A DNA stretch of 64,000 bases from Dysgonomonas sp. 511 (GTDB taxonomy: Bacteria > Bacteroidota > Bacteroidia > Bacteroidales > Dysgonomonadaceae), in NCBI RefSeq assembly GCF_010501105.1, contig NZ_QVMQ01000001.1:124001-188000 (forward strand), in the 5' to 3' direction. A model generated the notes under the pieces. The model did not search any database. It saw only the letters and a list, made by a program, of their open reading frames with translations, and was not told where the DNA came from. Positions within the stretch are counted from its first letter, which is position 1. Each line of letters starts with the position of its first letter. Positions 1 to 8,138 of the stretch are shown one piece after another. The position numbers and the translations under genes were made by a program.

Positions 1-291
1 GATATATTTCTGGGCGTGCCGTTCAATATTGCGTCCTATGCGTTATTACTGAAAATGATGGCGCAGGTAACGGGGCTTCAGGCGGGAGAATTTGTCCACA
101 CATTGGGCGATGCACATATTTACACCAACCATCTGGAGCAGGTGAAACTGCAACTGAGCCGCGACCTTCGTCCGTTGCCCGAAATGAAAATCAATCCCGA
201 AGTGAAAAGTATTTTCGATTTCAAATATGAAGACTTCCAACTGGAAGGCTATGATCCTCACCCGCATATAAAAGGTGAAGTCGCAGTCTGA
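1..291 (+). CDS. thyA: thymidylate synthase, C-terminal part (5' end outside window)
   Basis: The frame is open from base 1 to the TGA at 289-291 and gives about 96 residues of the ThyA C-terminus. ThyA methylates dUMP to dTMP using methylene-tetrahydrofolate in the cytosol. Family hallmarks visible are [16 protein letters not shown], the [16 protein letters not shown] segment that contacts dUMP and the cofactor, and a C-terminal hydrophobic-Ala-Val ending. The catalytic Cys lies upstream of the window. A GTG at 16 is an internal Val codon, not a start. The next gene begins 19 bases downstream on the same strand. Confidence 0.95.
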   Translation, partial: DIFLGVPFNIASYALLLKMMAQVTGLQAGEFVHTLGDAHIYTNHLEQVKLQLSRDLRPLPEMKINPEVKSIFDFKYEDFQLEGYDPHPHIKGEVAV

Positions 292-310
292 GAATATTTA
301 ATTTACACAT

Positions 311-2038
311 GTGTTATCAATAGTATTTTCCTGGATAATCCTGTTCTTCGTTCTCTTTTCGTCAGGAGACATGTTGCTCGCGTTCTACAATAAAGTATGC
401 AGGCAACAAGAAAGTTATGGCTTAGCCGACAAGGTACTGTTGGGACTATGCGCATTAATCGTACCATTATCATTCTGGTCGTTGTGGCTGCCTTCCAATC
501 ATTTTTTTCTGTTTGGTAGTATCGCTTTATGCCTGTTGTATTGGGGCATGGCCCGCAAGAGGCTATATGAAACATTATCCTATCTCAAGGCCTTGATAAG
601 GACAATATCTTCGTCTTATTTTTTCCTTGTCCCCATCGCCCTATTCCTATTATTCTCTGTCTACTTCTACTCGTGGGAACAATCGGTCTACGATTCCCTA
701 TTTTATCACCATCAGAATATACGGTGGAACGAGGAGTTTGCCGTAGTTCCCGGCTTGGGCAACCTGGACGACAGGTACGGATTCAATTCCAATTACCTGC
801 TACTGAGTGCTGTTTTCACCTTCCGGTTTGTATTAAGCGAAGCTATATATCCACTACAGCCGTTCATTGTAACCATTATAGGTTCGTGGATACTCTACGA
901 ATTTATACGCTCTGGGTTCGAAACAAGGCGTTTGTTTATTCTTGTGTCATATATATTGCTTTGCTGGGTATCCATTTATTTTCTGGGGAATACGTCGACT
1001 GATATTTTGCCCAACTTTATAATCTTTTATATAGTAGCACGACTGATACTCTATCCCCATATATTGAAAGAGAATTATCTCTTATTAATTATCCTGCCTG
1101 TATTTTTACTTACCTGCAAGCTGTCTTCGTGCGCATTGGCAATATTGAGTGTGTACCTTATTTACCAATTGATCAAAAACAAGAGGTATCTCGATGTCGG
1201 ATTTTTGTGTACGGCCGGGCTTATTATTGTTTTGCCGTGGCTGGTAAGGAATGTGATAATATCAGGATACCTTATCTATCCTCTCTACCAGATAGACCTA
1301 TTTTCGTTCGACTGGAAAGTGCCGCTAGAAGCTGCTGTTAAACAAAAAGCATATATTTTTTCTACGGGTTATTATTTCCTGCGCATCGCATTGCGCTATC
1401 CGGGCGAAAGCATGAGAGACCCGTTTGCCATAAATATCTTGACCGATATAATATTGGTGCTATCTATCCTTATGTTTCTATATACGACATACTTTGTGAT
1501 AAGGCAGCAAAGAAAAAAAGCAGAACCGGTACATATATTATTATATGCTATATTTGCAGTTGCTGTAATTGTCTGGTTGACTGGCGGTGCCGATATTCGT
1601 TTTATTGTGGGGGTACTGTGTGCAATAATATTTACGGGAGCAACCCTGCTATTAAAAGGAAAGGTAAGGAAATACCCCTTAGAAGGCAGATGCCTGATAG
1701 GAATATTCATCCTTAGCCTGTTCGTTTGGACTACAAGCCGATACAATATCGTGTATTCGGAAGCGAAGATTGACAATGTAAATGTACCGTGTCATATATT
1801 ACTTAAACCTTACACAGTCAAAGACCAGCAAACTTCTATCGGGCTCGATTGGGAAAGTTCATTCTCGCCTTATTTACTAAACAATGGCCATGTGGTATGG
1901 ATCAATACCGGTTTTGCATACGACAAACTGCCTGCCCGGACAATAGATCATTATGCCTTGTTTCTGCCTGTTATATGCCTTGAGTCGAGAGGTAAAAGCC
2001 TGCAAGATGGCTTTCGGGCGAAAGCGGATTGCAGGTAA
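311..2038 (+). CDS. polytopic inner-membrane protein, function unknown
   Basis: This 575-residue protein is very hydrophobic, with roughly a dozen predicted membrane segments and short polar loops. It ends in a soluble tail of about 80 residues. The layout resembles large glycan-related membrane proteins such as GT-C transferases, ligases or the LIC_10190-type family. I see no diagnostic motif, so no function is assigned. GTG at 311 is chosen because an in-frame stop lies at 299-301 and the first membrane helix begins there. An ATG at 371, preceded by AGGAG at 364-368, is the alternative but would cut into that helix. It follows thyA by 19 bases and could share its transcript. Confidence 0.7.
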   Translation: MLSIVFSWIILFFVLFSSGDMLLAFYNKVCRQQESYGLADKVLLGLCALIVPLSFWSLWLPSNHFFLFGSIALCLLYWGMARKRLYETLSYLKALIRTISSSYFFLVPIALFLLFSVYFYSWEQSVYDSLFYHHQNIRWNEEFAVVPGLGNLDDRYGFNSNYLLLSAVFTFRFVLSEAIYPLQPFIVTIIGSWILYEFIRSGFETRRLFILVSYILLCWVSIYFLGNTSTDILPNFIIFYIVARLILYPHILKENYLLLIILPVFLLTCKLSSCALAILSVYLIYQLIKNKRYLDVGFLCTAGLIIVLPWLVRNVIISGYLIYPLYQIDLFSFDWKVPLEAAVKQKAYIFSTGYYFLRIALRYPGESMRDPFAINILTDIILVLSILMFLYTTYFVIRQQRKKAEPVHILLYAIFAVAVIVWLTGGADIRFIVGVLCAIIFTGATLLLKGKVRKYPLEGRCLIGIFILSLFVWTTSRYNIVYSEAKIDNVNVPCHILLKPYTVKDQQTSIGLDWESSFSPYLLNNGHVVWINTGFAYDKLPARTIDHYALFLPVICLESRGKSLQDGFRAKADCR

Positions 2039-2121
2039 ATATAGCCTTTGTCAATACTACACAGCGAATCATAGAATTATTTGGAAGAGTTGCTGTTTTG
2101 AATAAAAAATCACTGTTATTT

Positions 2122-2152
2122 TTTGCTAATTCGCTGATAATTTGTAATTTTG
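2122..2152 (+). promoter_or_regulatory. Bacteroidetes-type promoter of rplM-rpsI
   Basis: TTTG at 2122-2125, a 19-base spacer, then TAATTTTG at 2145-2152. This matches the Bacteroidetes sigma-ABfr consensus TTTG-N19-21-TAnnTTTG exactly. Transcription should begin near 2158, giving an rplM leader of about 128 bases. Confidence 0.8.
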
Positions 2153-2157
2153 CGAGC

Positions 2158-2285
2158 CGATTATTACGAATTAAAGCGTAAAAAATTGATAAACAGATTG
2201 TTGTCGCTTATCATACTTAGCTCGATAAGCGGATAATAATTGTGTGAGTCGATAAGTCATTAACCAAATTAATTTTTTAATTTAA
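2158..2285 (+). promoter_or_regulatory. structured 5' leader of rplM-rpsI, candidate autoregulatory element
   Basis: The untranslated leader contains a perfect 8-base inverted repeat, CGCTTATC at 2205-2212 and GATAAGCG at 2224-2231. A second GATAAG lies in CGATAAGTC at 2250-2257. The left arm could therefore pair with either downstream copy, which would make two mutually exclusive hairpins. Firmicutes L13 operons carry known leaders, but I cannot say this one is related. Autoregulation by L13 is inference. Confidence 0.4.
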
Positions 2286-2741
2286 GTGGATACTTTAAGT
2301 TATAAGACCATTTCTGCGAACAAAGAAACTGCAAACAAAGAATGGGTTGTAGTTGACGCAACAGGCCAGACTCTTGGACGTATGGCTTCCAAGGTGGCTA
2401 AACTTCTGAGAGGGAAGTACAAACCCAACTTTACTCCGCATGTAGATTGTGGCGATAATGTTATCATCATCAATGCAGATAAAGTTGTGCTTACAGGAAA
2501 CAAGTGGAACGACCGTATATACTTGAGATATACAGGTTATCCGGGAGGACAAAGAGAGATGACTCCTGCAAAACTAATGGAAAAAGGAGCAGATCGCTTG
2601 GTGCTGAAAGTGGTAAAAGGTATGTTGCCTAAAAACCGCCTTGGCGCAGCCTTGCTTAAAAACCTTCATGTATATGCAGGTGCAGAGCATAAGCACGAAG
2701 CTCAACAACCGAAAACAATAGATATTAACTCTCTTAAATAA
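2286..2741 (+). CDS. rplM: 50S ribosomal protein L13
   Basis: This 151-residue protein starts VDTLSYKTISANKE and contains the L13 signatures WVVVDATGQTLGRMASKVA, YTGYPGG and GMLPKNRLG. L13 is an early assembly protein of the large ribosomal subunit. The start is GTG at 2286; the remembered Bacteroidales homologues begin with the same residues. rpsI follows 6 bases downstream in the conserved rplM-rpsI pair. A long leader and a consensus promoter lie upstream. Confidence 0.97.
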   Translation: MDTLSYKTISANKETANKEWVVVDATGQTLGRMASKVAKLLRGKYKPNFTPHVDCGDNVIIINADKVVLTGNKWNDRIYLRYTGYPGGQREMTPAKLMEKGADRLVLKVVKGMLPKNRLGAALLKNLHVYAGAEHKHEAQQPKTIDINSLK

Positions 2742-2747
2742 TAATTG

Positions 2748-3134
2748 ATGGAAGTAATAAATGCAATAGGAAGACGCAAAGCTGCTGTAGCACGCGTATT
2801 CGTTAGCGAAGGAACCGGTAAAATTATTATCAACAAGCGAGAACTCGATAATTATTTCCCTTCAACTATTCTTCAGTATGTTGTAAAACAACCGTTGAAC
2901 AAACTAGAGGTTGCTGAAAAATACGACATAAAAATCAACCTGAACGGTGGAGGATACAAAGGACAAGCTGAAGCTGCACGCCTTGGTATCGCACGTGCTT
3001 TGGTTAAGATCAACCCTGAAGATAAGCCTGCTCTGAGAGCCGAAGGATTTATGACTCGCGACCCTCGTGTTGTAGAACGTAAAAAACCGGGACAACCAAA
3101 AGCAAGAAAAAGATTTCAATTCTCAAAACGTTAA
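2748..3134 (+). CDS. rpsI: 30S ribosomal protein S9
   Basis: This 128-residue S9 has the hallmarks INAIGRRKAAVARVF near the start, GGGYKGQAEAARLGIARAL in the middle and the basic tail ending RKRFQFSKR, which reaches into the decoding site. ATG at 2748 is used; an in-frame TTG three bases earlier is not needed. It is co-transcribed with rplM. The 187 bases downstream hold the rpsB leader. Confidence 0.97.
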   Translation: MEVINAIGRRKAAVARVFVSEGTGKIIINKRELDNYFPSTILQYVVKQPLNKLEVAEKYDIKINLNGGGYKGQAEAARLGIARALVKINPEDKPALRAEGFMTRDPRVVERKKPGQPKARKRFQFSKR

Positions 3135-3150
3135 TTTGGAAATTATTTTG

Positions 3151-3321
3151 CCTCCCTATATTGTGGCTTACGCCGCTTAGGTACAAGGAGGTGTAAATAT
3201 AATGATGAGTCGGCCTCATCTCTGAAATTACGTTTAGTATCTAAATTGACGGGACTTCCGCAAAAGAACTACCCGGCAATTCGTTAACAGAAAAAGAAAG
3301 TAAACGAACTAAAAAACAAAA
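3151..3321 (+). promoter_or_regulatory. structured intergenic leader of rpsB
   Basis: Two helices are visible: CCTCC at 3151-3155 with GGAGG at 3187-3191, enclosing a small GGC/GCC hairpin, and a perfect 6-bp hairpin GATGAG-TCGGC-CTCATC at 3204-3220. About 100 unpaired bases then lead to the ATG. No T-tract follows, so these are not intrinsic terminators. The position between rpsI and rpsB fits an S2-type autoregulatory leader or an mRNA processing site. The function is inferred. Confidence 0.4.
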
Positions 3322-4176
3322 ATGGCAAAATTAGAATTTGAACAATTACTAGAAGCCGGTGTACACTTTGGCCACTTGAAAAGAAAGTGGAATCCGGCAA
3401 TGGCTCCTTACATTTTCATGGAGCGCAATGGTATCCACATCATTGACCTGTACAAAACAATAGCAAAAACAGAAGAAGCTGCTGCTGCAATGAAGCAAAT
3501 AGCTAAATCTGGAAAGAAAATATTATTCGTTGCTACCAAAAAGCAAGCAAAACAAGTTGTTGCCGACTTGTCGCAAGCTATAAACATGCCTTACGTAGTA
3601 GAACGCTGGCCAGGCGGTATGCTAACCAACTTCCCTACAATCCGCAAGGCTGTGAAAAAAATGTCGACGATCGACAAAATGGTGAAAGACGGAACTTTCG
3701 ATACCCTTTCTAAAAGAGAGAGATTGCAAGTAACACGCCAACGTGCCAAACTGGAAAAAACTTTAGGTTCTATCCAAGACCTCACTCGTCTTCCTTCAGC
3801 CTTGTTTGTAGTAGACGTAATGAAAGAACACATTGCGGTGAAAGAAGCAAAACGCCTTGGCATACCTGTATTCGGCATGGTAGATACAAACTCAGATCCT
3901 AGCGATATTGATTTTGTAATACCTGCAAACGACGATGCAGCAAAATCTATCGAACTCATCATGGGCTGCCTTTGCGATGCCGTAAAAGAAGGCCTTGATG
4001 AAAGAAAGGTTGAAAAAGCCGATGCAAATGCAGCAGAAGCTCAAGACGAAGAAGGAGCACCAAGAAGAGAGCGTAAAGCTAAAGCCGGAGCTAAAAAAGC
4101 ACCTGTAGAAAAAGAAGACCAAGAAGCAATAAATGCTGCTGTAGCCAGCAAATTTGCTAAAGAGGACGAAGAATAA
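3322..4176 (+). CDS. rpsB: 30S ribosomal protein S2
   Basis: This 284-residue S2 has LLEAGVHFGHLKRKWNP at the N-terminus, ERWPGGMLTNFPTIRK and LFVVDVMKEHIAVKEAKRLGIPVFGMVDTNSDP (split here only for description), all typical of the family. After about residue 228 comes a charged, Ala/Lys/Glu-rich tail ending in AKEDEE. That tail is longer than in the E. coli protein; similar tails occur in Bacteroidetes. S2 binds late in small-subunit assembly. A strong terminator separates it from tsf. Confidence 0.97.
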   Translation: MAKLEFEQLLEAGVHFGHLKRKWNPAMAPYIFMERNGIHIIDLYKTIAKTEEAAAAMKQIAKSGKKILFVATKKQAKQVVADLSQAINMPYVVERWPGGMLTNFPTIRKAVKKMSTIDKMVKDGTFDTLSKRERLQVTRQRAKLEKTLGSIQDLTRLPSALFVVDVMKEHIAVKEAKRLGIPVFGMVDTNSDPSDIDFVIPANDDAAKSIELIMGCLCDAVKEGLDERKVEKADANAAEAQDEEGAPRRERKAKAGAKKAPVEKEDQEAINAAVASKFAKEDEE

Positions 4177-4184
4177 TACAGCTT

Positions 4185-4245
4185 AAAGGCTAAGAATCAA
4201 GCTCTGGATAAATATCACAGAGCCTGTTTCTTGGCCTTTTTTTAT
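4185..4245 (+). terminator. two-tier intrinsic terminator between rpsB and tsf
   Basis: The outer stem is AAAGGCTAAGAA (4185-4196) with TTCTTGGCCTTT (4228-4239), 12 pairs with one G-U. An inner hairpin is GCTCTG with CAGAGC. A run of seven T follows. tsf starts 42 bases further on, so tsf depends on read-through or on a promoter hidden in this gap. Confidence 0.8.
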
Positions 4246-4286
4246 TGAAAATATTTATAAACTAAATAATCAAAAAGGAGAACACT

Positions 4287-5111
4287 ATGGCAATTTCTAT
4301 GGCTGATATCCAAAAACTGCGCAAAATGACAGGTGCGGGAATGATGGATTGTAAAAACGCCCTGAACGAGGCAGAAGGAGATTTCGACAAAGCAATTGAA
4401 ATAATTCGTAAAAAAGGACAAGCTTTCGCTGCAAAACGTGAAGACCGCGACGCTTCGGAAGGATGTGTATTGGCAGCAACAAGCAGCGATTTTGCTGCAA
4501 TGGTAGCTGTAAACTGCGAAACAGACTTCGTGGCAATGAATGGCGATTTCGTTGGTATGACTAAAGCAATCCTCGATGCAGCATTGGCTAACAAACCGGC
4601 TACTATCGACGCCCTTAAAGAAATAAAAGTAGGCGACCGTACCGTTGCAGAACTTGTAACCGACAGAATGGGTGTTACAGGCGAAAAAATGGAACTGAAT
4701 GTTTACGAACAAGTTACAGCCCCTTCGGTAATTGCATACATCCACCCGGGAAATAAACTTGCAGCTATCGTTGGCTTCAACAAAGCAAATGTAGACGAGC
4801 AAGTTGCTAAAGACGTTGCTATGCAGATTGCAGCAATGAATCCGGTAGCTTTGCTTCCTGAAGAAGTATCGGAAGAAGTAAAAGAACGCGAATTGAGCAT
4901 CGCCCGCGAAAAAGCGAAAGAAGCCGGCAAACCAGAAAATCTGCTTGATAAAATCGCAGAAGGTGCGCTTAATAAATTCTACAAGGACTTCACTCTCCTT
5001 CAACAAGAATTTATTAAGAACCCAAAACAAACAGTTGCTCAATATCTTGCTGCCAACGACAAAGAACTTACAGTTACAGCATTCAAGCGCTTTACATTAA
5101 ACGCTGAATAA
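4287..5111 (+). CDS. tsf: elongation factor Ts
   Basis: This 274-residue EF-Ts recycles EF-Tu by exchanging GDP. Signatures are the UBA-like N-terminus with LRKMTGAGMMDCKNAL, then CETDFVA and the central core with VTAPSVIAYIHPGNKLAA. It ends normally at LTVTAFKRFTLNAE. A good AAGGAG ribosome-binding site precedes the ATG by 8 bases. It lies downstream of rpsB in the usual order, and a strong hairpin terminator follows. Confidence 0.97.
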   Translation: MAISMADIQKLRKMTGAGMMDCKNALNEAEGDFDKAIEIIRKKGQAFAAKREDRDASEGCVLAATSSDFAAMVAVNCETDFVAMNGDFVGMTKAILDAALANKPATIDALKEIKVGDRTVAELVTDRMGVTGEKMELNVYEQVTAPSVIAYIHPGNKLAAIVGFNKANVDEQVAKDVAMQIAAMNPVALLPEEVSEEVKERELSIAREKAKEAGKPENLLDKIAEGALNKFYKDFTLLQQEFIKNPKQTVAQYLAANDKELTVTAFKRFTLNAE

Positions 5112-5147
5112 ATAACAGAAAGATATTTTTTTAACAATTTTGTAAAT

Positions 5148-5186
5148 AAAGCGCGCAATACATTCTAGATGTTGCGCGCTTTTTTG
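5148..5186 (+). terminator. intrinsic terminator of tsf
   Basis: A 10-bp stem, AAGCGCGCAA with TTGCGCGCTT, closes a 12-13 base loop and is followed by TTTTTT. The T-tract runs directly into a TATATTTG -7 box for the next gene. Confidence 0.88.
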
Positions 5187-5194
5187 TATATTTG
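5187..5194 (+). promoter_or_regulatory. -7 promoter element fused to the tsf terminator
   Basis: TATATTTG matches TAnnTTTG perfectly and sits 26 bases before the ATG at 5221. No TTTG is found at the expected -33 spacing, because that position falls inside the terminator hairpin. Confidence 0.5.
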
Positions 5195-5220
5195 CGATAT
5201 ACACTTTATTACACAAAAAG

Positions 5221-5988
5221 ATGGAGTTTCTGATAGGTTCAGTTCTTTTATTGTTGTTAATAGGTTTTATCCTGTGGAAACAAAAACACTTGATAAAAGC
5301 TATTTGCACAGATATCTACATAAACCCTCACTCTAAAGCGACAGCAGACCAATACCGCATGTTGGCGGTAGGGGCTATGTGTAGCGAACAAAACGCAGCA
5401 TATGTCAACTCTATAGAAACAGGTCTGAGCAAAGAACGCGTGGATGAAATCCTCGAAAATTGGTGGGATGTAAGAAATAAAGAAGAGGCCATAATCAAAC
5501 TTCATTACCTGAGGGATAAAGGAGATAACTTCTACGCCGAAGCATTGAACAAGTGCATCGACTGTGAAGATGAAACTGTTATCCATGAAATGCTCCAAGC
5601 TACGTTCAGCACCGCAGAAGATCTGGCTACAGCCATAAATATTATAACAGTTTTCCGCAAAATATACCCACAGTTGATAGAAAAGGGAATAATAAAAAAC
5701 CTACCGGAGGTAAAGCAATTGGGCTTTTCGGCCTGGGATAGTTGCCGGCTGGTTTTTGCAGCACGTTTGTGTTACGAAAAAGAATATATAACAGAACACG
5801 AAGCCTGGGAGTATATAAACGCAGCATACAAAACCTCGAAGGAAAACTACAACAGTTGGGAGGAATATGCAAACAGCTATCAGATTGGGCGCGCTATCTG
5901 GCTTGGCGAATTTGATAAGAAAATGAATGTGTTAGTCGGCTATTTGTTCGAAAATCCGAAGAGCCCTTGGGTGCAATTATCGTGGTAA
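5221..5988 (+). CDS. DUF1266 family protein with N-terminal membrane anchor
   Basis: This 255-residue protein begins with one membrane helix (about residues 3-19), then a cytosolic-looking region. The C-terminal half carries the DUF1266 signature: GFSAWDSCRLVFAARLCY, a helical stretch with EHEAWEYI, then SWEEYANSYQIGRAIW. DUF1266 proteins have no established activity. The gene stands alone between two terminators. I infer a small membrane-attached helical domain and give no biochemical function. Confidence 0.75.
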   Translation: MEFLIGSVLLLLLIGFILWKQKHLIKAICTDIYINPHSKATADQYRMLAVGAMCSEQNAAYVNSIETGLSKERVDEILENWWDVRNKEEAIIKLHYLRDKGDNFYAEALNKCIDCEDETVIHEMLQATFSTAEDLATAINIITVFRKIYPQLIEKGIIKNLPEVKQLGFSAWDSCRLVFAARLCYEKEYITEHEAWEYINAAYKTSKENYNSWEEYANSYQIGRAIWLGEFDKKMNVLVGYLFENPKSPWVQLSW

Positions 5989-6010
5989 TACCTGTAAAGA
6001 ATGAATATAG

Positions 6011-6037
6011 AGCTTCCGTATAAGGAGGCTTTTTTTG
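6011..6037 (+). terminator. intrinsic terminator after the DUF1266 gene
   Basis: AGCTTCC pairs with GGAGGCT (one G-U) around a 6-base loop and is followed by six T. The T-tract ends at the next promoter box. Confidence 0.8.
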
Positions 6038-6045
6038 TATCTTTG
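6038..6045 (+). promoter_or_regulatory. -7 promoter element of the ATP-grasp gene
   Basis: TATCTTTG is a perfect TAnnTTTG match, placed 22 bases before the ATG at 6067 and directly after a terminator T-tract. No -33 TTTG is visible at the usual distance. Confidence 0.5.
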
Positions 6046-6066
6046 CCAGCACTCTTTCTATAATAT

Positions 6067-7254
6067 ATGATACTCTTTTTCAACCCCGGCCACGAAACAG
6101 CCGTGCTAAATGGCTCGCCTTTTTATACAGCTCCCGCCAATGTTGTATCTATGCAGCAGGAACTTGCATACCTTCCGGCATGGTACGGCGGCTGTAGCGA
6201 TGTCGTTCTTGTACCGGGAAAAACGGAGGAAGATACGTATTATGCTGCAATAAGGAAGCAGTATCCCCATTTGCCAATGCCTATAGATAATATAAAGGAA
6301 TGTACCGGGCAGGAAGTTTCGCTCTGGGGCATCTCGCCGCAAGCTATCCATTACTTCGAAACTTTGCAGCAGAAAAACGATATAAATCTTGTTGTCCCTA
6401 AATGGAACAATAGCTACCTTGGGCTGAACAACCGTAGGTCGGCACACAACATCTTATCAGAGTTGGTAAAAGATATTCCTCAGGTTGATAGTTATATAAT
6501 CCCCCGTTTTTGTACTTCGTTGGATGAAATAGAAGCTTATCTATCTACATCGACAGAGAGTTTAATAGCTAAAGCGCCATACTCCTCGTCGGGCAGGGGA
6601 TTGCTTTGGCTTCCCGATACCGGCCTTACCCGTACCGAAAGGCAAATACTGCATGGGATACTTAAAAAGCAAGGTTCAGTCGGTATAGAACGGGTGTTGG
6701 ATAAGCAAGTGGACTTCGCAATGGAATTTATGTGCGATGGCAAGGGAAAAGCGTCTTTTCATGGATATTCACTTTTCGACACCAATGCAAAAGGAGGTTA
6801 TGAGGCTAATTATATTGGTCCGCAGGAATATATCGAAGATGTTTTGTGCAATAAGATATCCTCCTCCCTGTTGATGGAAGTTTGCACCCGGTTGGAAAGA
6901 TTGCTGGGCGAAAAATATGCCCCTGTCTATAAAGGCTGCATAGGTGTCGATATGATGATCTATAAAGATAAAGAAGATTGTAAATTACATCCTTGCCTGG
7001 AAGTGAATATGCGTTATAATATGGGCTATCTCGCTTTAAAATTGTATGAGAAATATATATGTAGCGGTTCACAAGGCAAATTCTATATATCATTCGACGC
7101 TAAAGACGGCAAAACATATGCAGACCATTTGCTATTAGAACAAAAACACCCTGCTGTGTTTGATAACAACAGGCTGAAACAAGGGTACTTACCTCTATGT
7201 CCTGTAAACAAGCAAAACCGCTATCATGCCTATGTAATAGTTGATACTTTATAA
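6067..7254 (+). CDS. ATP-grasp superfamily protein, substrate unknown
   Basis: This is a 395-residue cytosolic protein. It has an ATP-grasp lysine/glycine loop, IAKAPYSSSGRGLLWL near residue 170, and a late acidic metal-binding segment, CLEVNMRYNMGYLAL near residue 315. Both fit ATP-grasp enzymes that ligate a carboxylate to an amine. The N-terminus MILFFNPGHETAVLNG is unlike well-known members, and I cannot name a substrate. The gene overlaps the convergent methyltransferase gene by 6 bases at its 3' end. Confidence 0.65.
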   Translation: MILFFNPGHETAVLNGSPFYTAPANVVSMQQELAYLPAWYGGCSDVVLVPGKTEEDTYYAAIRKQYPHLPMPIDNIKECTGQEVSLWGISPQAIHYFETLQQKNDINLVVPKWNNSYLGLNNRRSAHNILSELVKDIPQVDSYIIPRFCTSLDEIEAYLSTSTESLIAKAPYSSSGRGLLWLPDTGLTRTERQILHGILKKQGSVGIERVLDKQVDFAMEFMCDGKGKASFHGYSLFDTNAKGGYEANYIGPQEYIEDVLCNKISSSLLMEVCTRLERLLGEKYAPVYKGCIGVDMMIYKDKEDCKLHPCLEVNMRYNMGYLALKLYEKYICSGSQGKFYISFDAKDGKTYADHLLLEQKHPAVFDNNRLKQGYLPLCPVNKQNRYHAYVIVDTL

Positions 7255-8007
7255 AACCCGCCTTCTGAACTCGGCACAAATAATAGCTGTCGCAATGGCC
7301 ACATTCAGCGATTCGGAAGTAGGATTTCCAAGAGGATAGTTGGGTATGTATAACTTCTTGTCGATAAGTTTTTCTATTTCGGGACGTATTCCATTGCCTT
7401 CGTTTCCCATCACAATTATTCCGTTGGCAGTCAACTCCTGCTCATACATATTCTTGCCATCGAGCAGAGTGCCATAGATTGGTACTTGTTTTTCCCTATT
7501 TTGCATTACAAAGTCCGGCAAATCTACATAATGCACTTTTACACGGGCTATTGCTCCCATTGTAGCTTGCACTACTTTCGGATTGTATATATCTGCCGTA
7601 TCGTGCGAGCAAAAAACATTTTCGATACCGTACCAATCGGCCAGGCGCACTATTGTACCCAGATTGCCGGGGTCTTGTATGCCATCGAGAGCCAATGCCA
7701 ATTGGGCGTTGATTTCAATAGCTGTTTCGACCGGTGGCTGGTAGAAAACGGCTAATACCTGCTGCGGATTTTTCAACAAACTGGCTTGAGCCAGTTGGCT
7801 TTCGTTTACTTCAATCACCTCTTCTATGCCCAGCGTGCAGGCATTGTCAAGGTAATCTGCCGTTGCAACTAAGAGTTGGCATTTGATATGTGGCAATAAA
7901 TCATTCACCAACTTATTGCCCTCAGCGATGAAAGTCCCGTATTCGGTGCGGAATTTTTTCTCCCGGAGCGAACGGATGTATTTTAATTTATTTTTACTCA
8001 AACTCAT
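7249..8007 (-). CDS. TrmH/SpoU-family RNA 2'-O-methyltransferase
   Basis: This 252-residue SPOUT methyltransferase has an N-terminal substrate-binding subdomain (YGTFIAEGNKLVNDLL). The knotted catalytic domain follows, with motif 1 LDGIQDPGNLGTIVRLADW, motif 2 IIVMGNEGNGI and motif 3 IPNYPLGNPTSESLNVAIA. It transfers a methyl group from SAM to a ribose 2'-OH in rRNA or tRNA; the exact site cannot be read. It is divergent from tamL, a neighbourhood I recall as common in Bacteroidetes. Confidence 0.88.
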   Translation of the reverse strand: MSLSKNKLKYIRSLREKKFRTEYGTFIAEGNKLVNDLLPHIKCQLLVATADYLDNACTLGIEEVIEVNESQLAQASLLKNPQQVLAVFYQPPVETAIEINAQLALALDGIQDPGNLGTIVRLADWYGIENVFCSHDTADIYNPKVVQATMGAIARVKVHYVDLPDFVMQNREKQVPIYGTLLDGKNMYEQELTANGIIVMGNEGNGIRPEIEKLIDKKLYIPNYPLGNPTSESLNVAIATAIICAEFRRRVL

Positions 8008-8090
8008 ACAAATGTGTTGTAAGTTTCATTTTTTGATATCTTACCCTATTCTTTTCACAGCAAAACTACAAAAAGAAACAATTAAAACCC

Positions 8091-8098
8091 TAAATTTG
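8091..8098 (+). promoter_or_regulatory. -7 promoter element of tamL
   Basis: TAAATTTG, a perfect TAnnTTTG match, lies 41 bases before the ATG at 8139. No clear -33 partner is seen. Confidence 0.45.
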
Positions 8099-8138
8099 TC
8101 GTTCAATTGATGTATCCAATTTGTACGATTACACTCTT

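Noticed and set aside
4242-5042. 266-residue ORF antisense to tsf
   Set aside because: Shadow of a highly expressed, codon-biased gene; Cys/Phe-rich with no family features.
8121-8138. TTG start for tamL at 8121
   Set aside because: It would add residues before a clean lipoprotein signal that begins at ATG 8139.
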